Part shown: positions 44,441 to 56,184 of the stretch, in pieces
How the letters are laid out: each line of letters opens with the position of its first letter
How positions within the stretch are numbered: the first letter of the stretch is position 1
NCBI RefSeq assembly: GCF_035046505.1
Contig: NC_089822.1
Coordinates: 115,027,307-115,091,306, forward strand
DNA: 64,000 bases
Source of the DNA: Tiliqua scincoides
Lineage: Eukaryota; Chordata; Lepidosauria; Squamata; Scincidae
Direction of reading: 5' to 3'
Program-made: the position numbers and the translations under genes
Notes under the pieces: generated by a model
What the model was told of the DNA's origin: nothing
The model's database searches: none
Seen by the model: the letters and a program-made list of their open reading frames with translations, nothing else

Positions 44441-44960
44441 TGTTCATAAGAACATAAGAAAAGCCCTGCTGGATCAGGCCCAGGGTCCATCTAGTCCAGT
44501 TTCCTGTATCTCACAGTGGCCCATCAGATGCAAGATACTTGCATCTTGCTACCACTCCCCTACATCTGGCATTCTATTTACCTTTGCACCCCCCCCCCCC
44601 CAGCAAAAACTCCAGGCTGCACTTCAGTTTAGCTTGGGCCACTTTATTAAACAAAAGTGATCAATTTTTAATGCATAAAACCTACTGAACACACCTCTCC
44701 TTCTTCACCAGTCTGGGGTAGGCAAAAAAACTGCCATCCACGGCCAATATGGGTGACATGTAATATTCTTACCTGCTGGCCTTCATGATGACTGGCCACT
44801 TAATCTCAGACTGTACATACCCATCATGGCTTGTAACTTGTAAGTTTATCTCCAGAAATCTGTCCACTCCCCTTTTAAAGGCATCTAGGCCAGACACCAT
44901 TGCCATGTTCTGTGGCAAGGAGTTCCACACACTGAGTAAAGAAATATTTTCTTTGTCGGT
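44441..44960 (-). mobile_element. CR1 3' region, minus strand
   Basis: CATAAGAACATAAGAAAAGC, CTGGATCAGGCCCAGGGTCC, then TCCCCTTTTAAAGGCATCTA and CAAGGAGTTCCACACACTGA: the complement of the CR1 ORF2 end and 3' UTR. Contains a poly(C) run at 44588-44601. Confidence 0.8.
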
Positions 44961-45780
44961 TCTAACTCTTCAAAATATTAATGCTGCTGCTATTGGCATC
45001 ACCTGTTTTGGCTTTTGGTGTTCTTGCCCCTTGATGCAGTAGCAGGGCTGGCTCAAAATCTTTTGGTGTCTAAGGCAGAAAATCCTAGTTTAAAACATGC
45101 CAAACACACTAATTGACACAGGAAAGTACTCCTGCGTAAGCTCCATTGAAATGAACAGGAGCCAGGAAAGAACACTACCATTCATCTCAGTGGAACTTTA
45201 AGAGATCTTCCCAGTGGATTATGCTCCATGAACCTCATCTAGCTCCCACCACTCCATCCCCCTTAATGACACCTCAAATATGAAGACGTCCCTTTATGGT
45301 AGTGCCACCTCTATCTTCTACTAAGCCTAATTTCCTGTCCCAGAGTTCCTTGCTGCAAACTTTCCTAAACCTTCATTTTACAAGGTTGGAAACAGAAATC
45401 ACTCCCACAGTCTATGCATCCCCCCCAAATCATTCTGCAGATTTTGTGGCCAAGACCTCTTCAATCTTCATTGCAAGGCACTTTGAGCAGGGGAGAACAA
45501 ATATTTCAACATAAATATAGAATAGATAAACCCCCTCTTCCCCCCTTTTGCAACAGAAGTACAGTAGTTCTAACCATAAAGCAAAATGAGAAGCAGCTGC
45601 CTTAGGGTGCAGGCTTGATGTGATGATTGCAGATATATTTGACTGTTTTTATTCAGCATGTTTTTCAAAAGTGCGAGAGTGTGTGTAATGAGAGAATAAG
45701 AGTGAGAGAAACTGCCTGTGGAAGAAGCAAGAGAAGTGTCTTCTTGATGGTTCACATGTTTTACTAATATTACAGACTCT
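44961..45780. other. ARHGAP4 intron 1 segment, mostly unassigned
   Basis: Around 45109-45225 a CCATTGAAATGAACAGGAGC-type block resembles a diverged MITE family 2. No exon 2 of ARHGAP4 was found. Confidence 0.35.
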
Positions 45781-48130
45781 GACCATAAGTCGCAAAGGAA
45801 AGGGGAGATAAAAGGAGACTTAGAGATGGCAGAGAAATTAAATGAGTTCTTTGCATCTGTCTTCATAGCAGAAGACATCAGGCAGATACTGCTGCCCAAA
45901 TGGCCCTTCCTGTCCAAGGAGTTAAATCAGATAGAGGTTAAAAGAGAAGATGTTTCAGACCTAATTGACAAATTAAAGATCAATAAGTCACTGGGCCCTA
46001 ATGGCATCCACCCAAGAGTTATTAAGGAACTGAAGAATAAAGTTGTTGATCTCTTGACTAGGAGCCCAATCTTGAACTCCTGTGGCACATGGCTGCGGTG
46101 GCACTGAAAACGGCTGCCACCGCATCCTGCACTCCCATGGCAGCCATGGGCGGCACCTTGGGAGAAGGTGGCTTTCGTCTCCTTCGCCCAAGTAAAGGGA
46201 GAGGCTACTCAATTCACCACCGACCTTTTGGTCGGTGGTAAGATAAAAGCCTTCATGTCAGGCTGATGCGAAGGCCCTGGATTGCGTTGCTCCACCGGTC
46301 CGGCCTCCCTCCCTCCCCGCTCCTCCCTCCCCGCTCCCTCCCCTGGCACGCCTCCCCCCACCTTCTCCCTGCCTGCCCCTTCCCTGGAATGCCTCTTCCC
46401 GCCTCCCCCGCCCCTGCTTGGCGGTCTGTGCGACCACTGAGCGGCAGAGGCTGGGCACCTGCCCAGCACTAGCCCAGTACTGGCCAGCATTAGGACTCGC
46501 AAATGTGCCTTACGGTACGTTTGTGATAGTGCACATCAGTGGTAAGCCAGCACATCGAGCTCAGGATGGGCTCTAAAATATGCAACTTGTCCCTTAAGAC
46601 AGCCATGGTGCCAGAGGATTAGAGGATAACAAATGTCACACTGATCTTTAAAAAGGGGGGGGGGGACCCGGGAAACTATAGGCCAGGCAAACTAACACCT
46701 GTTCCAGGTAAGAAGATGGAATGCCTCATCAAAAATAGTCTCAAAACACGTAGACTCAGGGAGGGAGAATCAGCATGGCTTTTGTAAGGGTAAGTCTTGC
46801 CTCACGAACCTTTTAGAATTCTTTGAAAAGGTCAAAAGGCATGTGGATGCAGGATAACCCATCAATATTATATAACTGAACTTTCAAAAGGCGTTCGACA
46901 CGGTCGCTCACCAAAGGCTACCAAGAAAACTCCACAGTCAGGAAATTAGAGCGTAGGTTCTCTTATGGATTGGGAACTGGTGAAGACCAGGGAACAGAGA
47001 GTGGTTGTCAATGGACAATTTTCACAATGGAGCGAGGTGAAAAGCGGTATGCCCCAAGTATTTGTCCTGGGACCGGTGCTTTTCAACCTGTTTATAAATG
47101 ACCTGGAGACAGAGTTGAGCAGCGAGGTGGCCAAGTTTGCAGATGACACCAAACATTTCAGAGTGGTGAAGACCAGAAGTGATTGTGAGGAGCTCCAGAA
47201 GGATCTCTCCAAACTGGGAGAATTGGCAGCAAAATGGCAGGTGCGTTTCAGTGTAAGTAAGTGTAAAGTAATGCACATTGGGTCAAAAATATCAGAACTT
47301 CATATATAGGTGAATGGGTTCTGAGCTATCTGTGACAGATCAGGAGAGAGATCTTGGGGTGGTGGTGGACAAGTCCATGAAAGTGTCCTCAATGTGCAGC
47401 AGCGGTTAAGAAGGCCAATTCTATGCTTGGGATCATTAGAAAAGGTATTGAGAATAAAATGGCTAATATTATAATGCCATTGTACAAATCAATGGTAAAC
47501 CCACACCTGGAGTATTGTGTCCAGTTCTGGCTGCCACATCTCAAAAAGGACATAGTAGAAATGGAAAAAGTGCAAAAGAGAGCGACTAAAATGATTACTG
47601 GGCTGGGGCACCGTCCTTATGAGGAAAGGCTACAGCGTTTGGGCCTCTTCAGCCTAGAAAAGAGGCGCCTGAGGGGAGACATGATTGAGACATATGCAAG
47701 GATATAGTGGATAGAGGGATGTTCTTTTCCCTCTCACACAACACCAGAACCAGGGGACATCCACTAAAACTGAGTGTTGGGAGAGTTAGGACAGACAAAA
47801 GAAAATATTTTTTAACTTAGTATGTAGTTGGTCTGTGGAACTCCTTGCCACAGGATGTGGTGATGGCATCTGGCCTAGATGCCTTTAAAAAGGGATTGGA
47901 CAAATTTCTGGAGAAAAAATCCATCATGGGTTACAAGCCATGATGTGTATGTGCAACCTCCTGATTTTAGAACTGGGCTATGTCAGAATGCCAGATGCAA
48001 GGGAGGGCACCGGGATGCTGGTATCTTGTTGTCTTGTGTGCTCCCTGAGGCATTTGGTTGGTTGGTTGAGATACAGGAAGCTGGACTAGATGGGCCTATG
48101 GCCTGATCAAGTGGGGCTGTTCTTATGTTA
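45781..48130 (+). mobile_element. CR1 LINE copy 1, interrupted by a MITE
   Basis: Covers the region before and through the reverse transcriptase to the 3' end. MAEKLNEFFASVF and GPNGIHPRVIKEL lie before the insertion at 46061-46572; LFNLFINDLE, FADDTK and WQVRFSVSKCKVMHIG lie after it, then LGIIRKGIENK, QKRATKMITGLGH and the GGAAGCTGGACTAGATGGGC tail. Several frame breaks and stops show it is dead. This is a plain LINE, 5'-truncated. Confidence 0.88.
46061..46572. mobile_element. MITE family 3, full copy inside CR1
   Basis: Ends GGAGCCCAATC and GATGGGCT, flanked by CTA on both sides (46058-46060, 46573-46575). The host CR1 sequence reads straight across as …GACTA|AAATATGCAACTTG, so the empty site is known. 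Interior is GC-rich and includes TTACGGTACGTTTGTGATAG. The duplication could equally be read as TA. Confidence 0.8.
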
Positions 48131-48461
48131 AGTCTCATTGGACACAATTGGACTAGCGTCTGAGTAGACATGCATGGGATTATGCTGCAAGTTGTATAGA
48201 ATGCCATTTTGTTTTTGGAAGAGAAAACTCGTCCACCTCAAAATTCCTACAGGACTTATGGTCAGGGACAATATTATAAATGGTTACTTCAGGATGTGCT
48301 GTCTTGTTCAAGGTGGTAGCTCTAGAGTAACTACTCTGGGAAGTCTGTGCTAAAATCATATTCAAGGCACCATCTTAGAAGTATTCCTGCGCTACCATAG
48401 GAGGTGGAAAACACCAATTGGAGAGGAGAGGAAGAACTACCTATGGTAGGGAAGCAACTTA

Positions 48462-48958
48462 GGGCACAATCCTAACCAGGTCTACTCAGAAGTAAGTCCT
48501 ATTTTGTTCAGTGGGGCTTACTCTCAGGAGTAAGAGTTTCTCTTCAGCCTGGGAAGACAGCTCATCTGAGAGAAGGAAAACTCTGATCCCAAACCTCCAC
48601 TGCCTTGTGGCTATATCCAGTTATGGAAAAGGCTTCAGGAGTCAACCTCGAGGCAAAATCCGGAGCTGGAGTCCCTGAGGCAGTTCATGGCTGAACACAG
48701 TCGCGTTCTGGCAACTCCTGCGACGCCGCTGGAACCAACCGTATTGGCCTCTGCCTTTCCATTGGACCATTTCAGTGATGTGGAGAGGGGGGATTTGCTG
48801 CATGGGTAACAGCCTATCCTCCATACCTACATTACCCAGGCTTCGCGCACTGGAGAGGACACTCTGTTCCAGAACCACCATTCAGAGCGTGACACCATAG
48901 TCTTCCGAGACTAAAGGATGTCAGCAACTCTCAGGAAAGTGTTGTTAGGCTTGCAGCC
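48462..48958. mobile_element. MITE family 2 copy split by a SINE, TTA duplication
   Basis: GGGCACAATCCTAACC at the left and GTTAGGCTTGCAGCC at the right, flanked by TTA at 48459-48461 and 48959-48961. The uninterrupted MITE would be ~90 bp; 48530-48926 is the inserted SINE. Confidence 0.85.
48530..48926 (+). mobile_element. SINE or LINE-derived short retroelement, family A, copy 2
   Basis: Perfect 10-bp target duplication ACTCTCAGGA (48520-48529, 48927-48936), duplicated from the MITE it landed in. Same head as 6385-6880 (GGCAGCTCATCTAAGAGAAG-type, CGACGCCGCTGGAACCAACC) but lacking an ~85-base segment before the shared LINE tail. Confidence 0.85.
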
Positions 48959-49240
48959 TTAGCCTTTTAACTGCAGGTAGTAAAACCATCTAAAACTGGT
49001 CATGCTGTAATAGTGGAGTAAGCTGAAATGCTTCAAGCTAAACTTGGTGGAGGAAATAATCTTTTATGTTGACTGTACTAGGAGTGGGGCCTGAAAGACA
49101 AAGGTTTGCATCCTGGTTCAATTATAGACTCACTGGTGGTGGCCCCGGACAGGCTGCTGTCCCAGAGACACAATCTTGTTTTTTTGTGAATTGGAGGAAA
49201 AATAATAAAAGGAAGTGATGGTGGTTATAGTATAGGACTA

Positions 49241-49395
49241 AGATCCAAAATACCTTAGTTCCATACTGAGCCATTTAAGCTTCTTTGTTGACTTTGGACC
49301 AATCACTCTCAGTTTAACTACAAGGCTATTGTGAGGATAAAACCTGGGGACAGTGTTTACCACCATGAGCTCCTTGGGAAAATGGTGGAATATAA
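49241..49395 (+). mobile_element. Degenerate Sauria-like SINE
   Basis: GACTTTGGACCAATCACTCT, GGCTATTGTGAGGATAAAAC and CCACCATGAGCTCCTTGGGA follow the Sauria SINE CORE and tail order. The tRNA half is decayed. Confidence 0.7.
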
Positions 49396-50088
49396 CTGCA
49401 GTAAAGAACAGATTGTGCATATGAATGAAATAAGGAAAAATTGTTACCTGTGCTAAGCCTAAGAGACAGGGCAGGCTATAAATCTGACTGCAGTCTTCTG
49501 AACTTTGGATCCCTGCACATGTTAGTGTAATTACTCCAGTTCATGTGTATCATTCCCCTCAGATGACTTCTAAAGGGGACAAAAAGGTCTTCTTGTCCTG
49601 GCCTCTTCACCAAGGCTGTATCTCCACATAACCATGTCGTCATAATACAGAATGAACCCAGAACCTCCAGTTTGCTTAGAGGAAAAGGTCATGGAACCCC
49701 TTTTCTCAGCCAGCCAATTCACTCTCCCCTAGATTTCCAGCGGAGTGTTCTCTCCCTGCTACTTGTTGGGCTTTCAGTTTCTGAGTTGTCAGTTCGGATT
49801 TTTCAGAGGCTTTTGTGAGGAGGATTGGGGGAAGGGCTCATATACATCCCCTTGCTGTTTTGCCTAGGTTTTTATTGATACATCTGGCAAAGGAGGGGAT
49901 GGAGATTCTCCTCAGCCTTGAAGTCTCTGTCTAATGTGCTTAGGGTGGTATGTGGGTATATCTGGCCAATCCTTTCCCTTTTTTCAGTCTTGCTACTTAA
50001 TTCTTGCATCACTGCGTTAACTAATTAACTGTGTTAATTTCTACCCCTTTTCTCTACTTATAGTCAAATTTATGGTCACTTATAGTCA
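49396..50088. other. ARHGAP4 intron 1 segment, nothing recognised
   Basis: No exon or confident repeat. ACTTATAGTCAAATTT occurs twice (about 50057 and 50079) at the left junction of the next CR1. Confidence 0.4.
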
Positions 50089-51237
50089 AATTTTCACAAT
50101 GGAGAGAGGTGAAAAGCGGTGTGCCCCAAGGATCTGTCCTGGGACCGGTGCTTTTCAACCTCTTCATAAATGACCTGGAGACAGGGTTGAGCAGTGAAGT
50201 GGCTAAGTTTGCAGACGACACCAAACTTTTCCGAGTGGTAAAGACCAGAAGTGATTGTGAGGAGCTCCAGAAGGATCTCTCCAGACTGGCAGAATGGGCA
50301 GCAAAATGGCAGATGCGCTTCAATGTCAGTAAGTGTAAAGTCATGCACATTGGGGCAAAAAATCAAAACTTTAGATATAGGCTGATGGGTTCTGAGCTGT
50401 CTGTGACAGATCAGGAGAGAGATCTTGGGGTGGTGGTGGACAGGTCGATGAAAGTGTCGACCCAATGTGCGGCGGCAGTGAAGAAGGCCAATTCTATGCT
50501 TGGGATCATTAGGAAGGGTATTGAGAACAAAACGGCTAGTATTATAATGCCGTTGTACAAATCGATGGTAAGGCCACACCTGGAGTATTGTGTCCAGTTC
50601 TGGTCGCCGCATCTCAAAAAAGACATAGTGGAAATGGAAAAGGTGCAAAAGAGAGCGACTAAGCTGATTACGGGACTGGGGCACCTTCCTTATGAGGAAA
50701 GGCTACGGCGTTTGGGCCTCTTCAGCCTAGAAAAGAGACGCTTGAGGGGGGACATGATTGAGACATACAAAATTATGCAGGGGATGGACAGAGTGGATAG
50801 GGAGATGCTCTTTACACTCTCACATAATACCAGAACCAGGGGACATCCACTAAAATTGAGTGTTGGGCGGGTTAGGACAGACAAAAGAAAATATTTCTTT
50901 ACTCAGCGCGTGGTCAGTCTGTGGAACTCCTTGCCACAGGATGTGGTGCTGGCGTCTAGCCTAGACGCCTTTAAAAGGGGATTGGACGAGTTTCTGGAGG
51001 AAAAATCCATTATGGGGTACAAGCCATGATGTGTATGCGCAACCTCCTGATTTTAGGAATGGGTTAAGTCAGAATGCCAGATGTAGGGGAGAGCACCAGG
51101 ACGAGGTCTCTTGTTATCTGGTGTGCTCCCTGGGGCATTTGGTGGGCCGCTGTGAGATACAGGAAGCTGGACTAGATGGGCCTATGGCCTGATCCAGTGG
51201 GGCTGTTCTTATGTTCATATGTTCTTATGTTCTTATG
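50089..51237 (+). mobile_element. CR1 LINE copy 2, 5'-truncated, long open frame
   Basis: An uninterrupted 306-codon frame (50109-51029) covers the C-terminal reverse transcriptase: GVPQGSVLGPVLFNLFINDL, FADDTKLFRV, KWQMRFNVSKCKVMHIGAK, DLGVVVD, EYCVQFWSPHLKKDIVEM and RGDMIETYKIMQG. It ends with the CR1 3' UTR and ATGTTCTTATG repeats. Lacking the endonuclease and N-terminal RT, it is not autonomous, but the clean frame implies a recent insertion. Confidence 0.92.
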
Positions 51238-53111
51238 GTGCTTAAAATAAATGAATTAAAATTTCTGTGCCTGGGCAGTCCAAATTTAGGAAAAACTGGA
51301 TTCTTTGACTGTTGTAAGCTGTCCATCCTGTATTCATGTGCATCATTTCTCTTGTTTTGTTCTGCAGTTGTGTGTTTTATTTCTTTGTGTAATTTATTCC
51401 AGTTTAAGTAAACCTGAGAGGCATGTAGCTGAAACTCCACCTCCTGATCCTTGGAAAAGTATTCAGTGGGCATTGCTCATATTTTTAAGGATAGTGAACC
51501 CTTAATTTAAAGGCCTAGTCATTTAACTGGCTTTGATAGTAACAGGCATTATCTGCTTCTTTTAAAACTGCATATTTTGCACATGTGTGCGTGCGTTGTC
51601 ATAAGTCTGTTGACTTTTGGCATTAAGGGGTGCCCCCTCCCCCATTAAATCAAGGATTGACTGAATATCTTTGCAGTTGCAAGGGCTAGAAGTGTGCTTC
51701 TTTTAAATTTTAATAAAATAGTCAAGATTCTCAGGAATTTTTCACCCAACACCATGTCCTACATTTTTCCTATACTCTTTTAAAATTGCAACTTATCACC
51801 CTGCTTACACATAACCTCTACTCCATACAGTGACGTTCACAATCTTTTTGGTGTGTCCTTGAGGTCCTTGTGTGTATTAGTATGGTTGCAGTTATTCAGA
51901 ACCATGTACAGCCATGGCTTGCTGCAGAATACCATAGATACCCACCTCTAAGGCAGTCTCACGCATAAGTCAAGGGCAGGTTTTCAAATGAAAATCATGG
52001 AATGTTCCATGACCCTTGGATGAATTGGGGTGGGGGGGGGGAGGAACTTAGAGAATGGTGCTTGTGAGGAGGAGCTGAAGCTGCCCTGGAGCCTGATTGA
52101 AAGGAGGGAAAGAATCTGAGCCATGCCACTTTTTGGAAGGTATTAACAAGGTGCTTAGGTAGTACTGTGTGCCACTCCCCCCTTAAAGCAACAGAATTGA
52201 ACATTGCATTGATTGCTTAAAAAAAACTGCAGAAAAAGCATTTTCACTTTTAAAAACCTTCCAAAAGGAGTGCAGCACCAATATAAAGCAACATAATCAG
52301 CTCACCTCAACGCTCTGCTGTCATTTTTAAGAGGCACTTCTGGGTTTGGAATTAACATGCTCAGAAGACTCTACAACTGAGTTCCCTCCTTCCTACAAAT
52401 GTAAACAAACAAATAGAGGAGCAGCAGCTGTGTCCTAAAAGGCTTGTAAGCCATCTGCAATCACTCAAAATGTTTCTCAGATGCTTCACAGATCCTCTGT
52501 AGGTACTTTAAAAGCTCCTCTAGGCTTCTCCTGGCTGCCCTGATATGCTTGAACAACCTGTACCTCTGAGTGACCTGCAGATAAGACAAGAATATCTATT
52601 GGTATAAATTTGTAGCCTTATAGATGGTACCTGTGGTAGTTGGGTTTCAATCCATGCACACTTACTAGGATGTAGGCTCCATTGTACCTAATGGGATTTA
52701 TGCTCCAATCTACATGCCCTACCAGAGGAGGTGAGCTAGAGCTGGGGAGGGGGTTGAATGGGATGGGGGAGGAGGATGGATCAATCCTGGGAAGGGGTAG
52801 GATTGGCAATGGCACACTGAATCTCAAGCCCCTTCCTGAGCCTGATCTGCCTTCTTGGAGCAAAAGAGGCATATGCCAGCAGTTGAGCTGGAGCAGGTCT
52901 GAGTTGCCCCATAGCAGCTGCTGGACTCCAGGGAAAGAATGAAATGTCCTCTTACATGGAAGAGACTGCCAGCAGCCAAAAATCCACCATAGGATACAAT
53001 GGAGGCTGCACAGGGATTTAGGTAGGCTTGAGCTGTTAAATTTCTTATTAGAAAGACTTCTGGGCAAAAGTCCTGGCCCACAAAAAGTTTTATTAGTTTA
53101 TTTGCTCCCAT
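51238..53111. other. ARHGAP4 intron 1 segment, mostly unassigned
   Basis: At 52230-52390 a CTTCTGGGTTTG … GCTCAGAAGACTCTACA stretch recalls the AGCATGCTCAGAAAAACTCT block of the ~930 bp repeat. At 52660-52715 ACTAGGATGTAGGCTCCATT looks like a MITE family 2 remnant. No exon. Confidence 0.35.
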
Positions 53112-53122
53112 AGACCTATATT

Positions 53123-53708
53123 CTATATAACAGAGAGGAAACTGAACGCTTTCCACATGTGCTGCCTCCAACGCATTCTCGGCATCACCTGGGAGGACAA
53201 AGTTCCAAACAACACAGTCCTGGAACGTGCTGGAATCCCTAGCATGTATGCACTGCTGAAACAGAGACGCCTGTGTTGGCTCGGTCATGTTGTGAGAATG
53301 GATGATGGCCAGATCCCAAAGGATCTCGTCTATGGAGAACTCATGCAAGGAAAGCGCCCTACAGGTAGACCACAGCTGCGATACAAGGACATCTGCAAGA
53401 GGGATCTGAAGGCCTTAGGAGTGGACCTCAACAAGTGGGAAACCCTGGCCTCTGAGCGTCCCGCTTGGAGGCAGGCTGTGCAGCATGGCCTTTCCCAGTT
53501 TGAAGAGACACTTGGCCAACAGTCTGAGGCAAAGAGGCAAAGAAGGAAGGCCCATAGCCAGGGAGACAGACCAGGGACAGACTGCACTTGCTCCCAGTGT
53601 GGAAGGGATTGTCACTCCCGAATTGGCCTTTTCAGCCACACGCTGTTCCAGAACCACCTTTCAGAGCATGATACCATAGTCGTTCAAGACTGAAGGTTGC
53701 CAACAACA
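53123..53708 (+). mobile_element. LINE family B 3' end with 178-codon frame
   Basis: Perfect 11-bp target duplication AGACCTATATT (53112-53122, 53709-53719). The frame 53157-53693 encodes the C-terminal tail of a non-LTR reverse-transcriptase ORF: MCCLQRILGITWEDKVPN, LLKQRRLCWLGHVVRMDD, YGELMQGKRPTGRPQLRYKD and WETLASERPAWRQAV, then a zinc-knuckle-like C-x-C-x2-C-x3-C-x5-GLFSH motif. It differs from CR1 in both coding tail and 3' end. Clade not settled (an L2/Rex/RTE-like group with an extended C-terminal domain). Confidence 0.88.
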
Positions 53709-54168
53709 AGACCTATATTAGTCATCTTGTGTGACCCAAAAAGGAAAGGGGGGAGGAGAGAATTCTCTCTCTCTCTCTTCACACTGATAAAAGCTTCTTT
53801 TATAACTTTTTTACCATAGATGACCAGAGTGGTAAGCCTGCTTTTTGGTGATCATTCTGGGTGCTTCCCAAAATGGGGTGTTTAGTCTGAGATCATTACA
53901 CTTTCTTTGCACATGCTTTACAGAGTGTTCACACGATGTTATCCACTGTCCAACTACATTTTCCTTGTGTTTGAATTGTCACATGTATTGAAAGAGAAAA
54001 TCTGTTAATAACAAAGTGCAATAGACACCAATGTGGGTTATTGTTAGCGCTACTGTATCATGTTTTTCCAGGGGCATGTCCAGATTCGATGGACCACAAC
54101 AGAAACAAGGAGGATAAACGGGGACGGAGGCCATTCACAGTGCCTGCTAAAGGCTGGAAATGACATTA

Positions 54169-54661
54169 CAGGTCCAGCCTTGTTATACATAGATTTTTTA
54201 TACACAGATTTGACTTATTGACTCAACACGAATGGCCACTGCAAATGAGAAGGAATGTGCTGATTCCTGGAGAAGGGGAAAAATGCATCCCTTTAAAATC
54301 AGTTTAAAAAACTGAACAGTCCTTTAACAATAGCCTCATTAATGAGAGAGAGAGGGCAGCTGGCTGACAACCCATCAGTCTTCTCTCTCCAGGCAACCCC
54401 TCCCTTCCCCCAGCACGTGAAAGAAAGGTGATCACTTTGCATTGGTGAAGGGGGGCTGAGTGAAGCTTGGAGGATGACTGATTGATGGATTGTCTTCTTA
54501 ATGACTCTTACCTTACATCACAAAGGTCAGCAAGGCTGTTTTTAAATCACTGGAGCAAAGAAACTTTGTCTTTTAAATTGATTTGCTATAGTGCATTTTT
54601 TTTGCCATCCAGGTGAGTGCTTGGAGTGGAATAATGAGGTGGAATAATGAGGCTCAACTTG
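54169..54661. mobile_element. Tigger/pogo-like non-autonomous DNA transposon
   Basis: Left TA|CAGGTCCAGCCTTGTTATAC and the right-end complement TA|CAAGTTGAGCCTCATTATTC are matching inverted repeats with TA target sites. No transposase frame. Confidence 0.7.
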
Positions 54662-54699
54662 TATTAAACAGCTGATGGACACATAGGAACTCATTAGCT

Positions 54700-55170
54700 G
54701 CAAAGGACAGAAGAGAAAATTTGCAAATCTTGATAATATTTTTGAGATATGGGAGAGCCCAATTATCACAATTGTCTTCTACTCATGCCAATTGTCTTCT
54801 ACTGAGGCATCAATTTACAGCTTAGCAACTTCGAGGTGCTCTTCAAAGTGACACCTCAGCAGAAACAGCACTGTTGAAAGGGCAGCCTGTATGATAATTG
54901 GGCTCTCCCAGTGCCTCAGCAACTTCTCCTTTTCTTACCTCTCTTGGTTTGCCCTTTATTCCATATTGTTCCTTGCCTTCTGAGATGTCCTTCCATTTCT
55001 CCCACCTGGTATCTGAGCAGAAGTGATGCTACTGGAAGGGCGGCTCTGGAAGAGCCCAATTATCACACGGGCTGTCCTTTCAGCAGCGCCATTTCTGCCA
55101 ATGCGTCACTTTGCAGCTCAGCAGCTGAGAGTGGGAGATCTCAATTATCATACACCCCAATTATCATACT
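54700..55170. mobile_element. Fragment related to the hAT-like element at 19228
   Basis: GACAGAAGAGAAAATTTGCA … GAGATATGGGAGAGCCCAAT matches the interior of 19228-19790. The phrase CCCAATTATCA recurs four times, suggesting internal duplications. Confidence 0.5.
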
Positions 55171-55449
55171 TCCTTCATCAGAGGCCTTGGTTCAAGTGTT
55201 TTTGCCTTCTGAGGCATGTTGGGCCCCTGCTAGGCGCAGGGCACCAACCTTGTAGAATGTCTTCTTGACAGAGACTGATTGTTCCTTACCTTATCTTCCT
55301 GCAGATGTTGTGTAAAGACTTGGGCTTTTCGTTCTGCTTTTGAGTGAGAGGGTTGGCTATGGATGGTGATGGCTGGGTGATATTGCTGCTGTTTGGTAGG
55401 AGATTGGGGTTGTTAAGCTGCCTTTTTGGTTATTGCTTTGCAGTGATGT

Positions 55450-56184
55450 ACAAAGGTCGTTTGGAACCTGGGGCCTGTAAATTTTTAAGATATGACAAAA
55501 TTTAATCTGGGCTGTAAGGCCAGTTGGGAACCCAGGTCTATCTGCTTAGCAAAACTTGGCCATGGAGATGAAAGTTCAACCTGGAGCCTAGGTCTACCCA
55601 CCTGGAAGAGGCAGCTCCAGAGGGCAGCCATAATGGGAGCCCAGGTCTACCTAGCAGGTAGATATGGGCTCCAAGTCCAGGCAGGAGCCCAGGTCTGCTC
55701 ACCCAGGAAACCTCAGCTGCAGAGGCCCAAGTTCAACCAGGAGACCAGGTTGACCTGGGCTCAGAAATTAATACAGTGCTCATGCCACCCATCCCAACAC
55801 AAACACAGGATCTGTCCCTGACTCAGTGACATACTGCCCCTGCATCTGGAGGTTTAATGTAGCTATCATGGTTAATAACCACTGATAGACCATAGTGCAC
55901 CATCAATGTTTAGAATCCACTTTAAAAGTCATCTAAACCAGTGACCAACAACACCCAATCTTCCCACCAGTGCCATCACTAAAATTGATGTTACCTGATT
56001 TGGTAACTCATGGTGTCACCCCCATTAACTTTATTTATTTTACTCTAGGTACAGGTCACCTAACCAATCAGTAACCAACCAAACAAACAGTGGCCAACTT
56101 GATGACATTCACACAACTGAACAGGAGTTTGAATATTATCTCTAATACATGGAAAAGGCAGCTGACTAATAATAACATTGGTTC
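55450..56184. other. ARHGAP4 intron 1 segment, low-order CCCAGGTCTAC repeats
   Basis: Between 55520 and 55760 the motif GAGCCCAGGTCTACC recurs about six times at irregular 40-60 base spacing, a degenerate minisatellite. The remainder is unassigned. Confidence 0.5.

Noticed and set aside
49089-49240. Apparent exon-like GC patch after CR1 copy 1
   Set aside because: No frame consistent with ARHGAP4 exon 2 and likely degraded SINE sequence.
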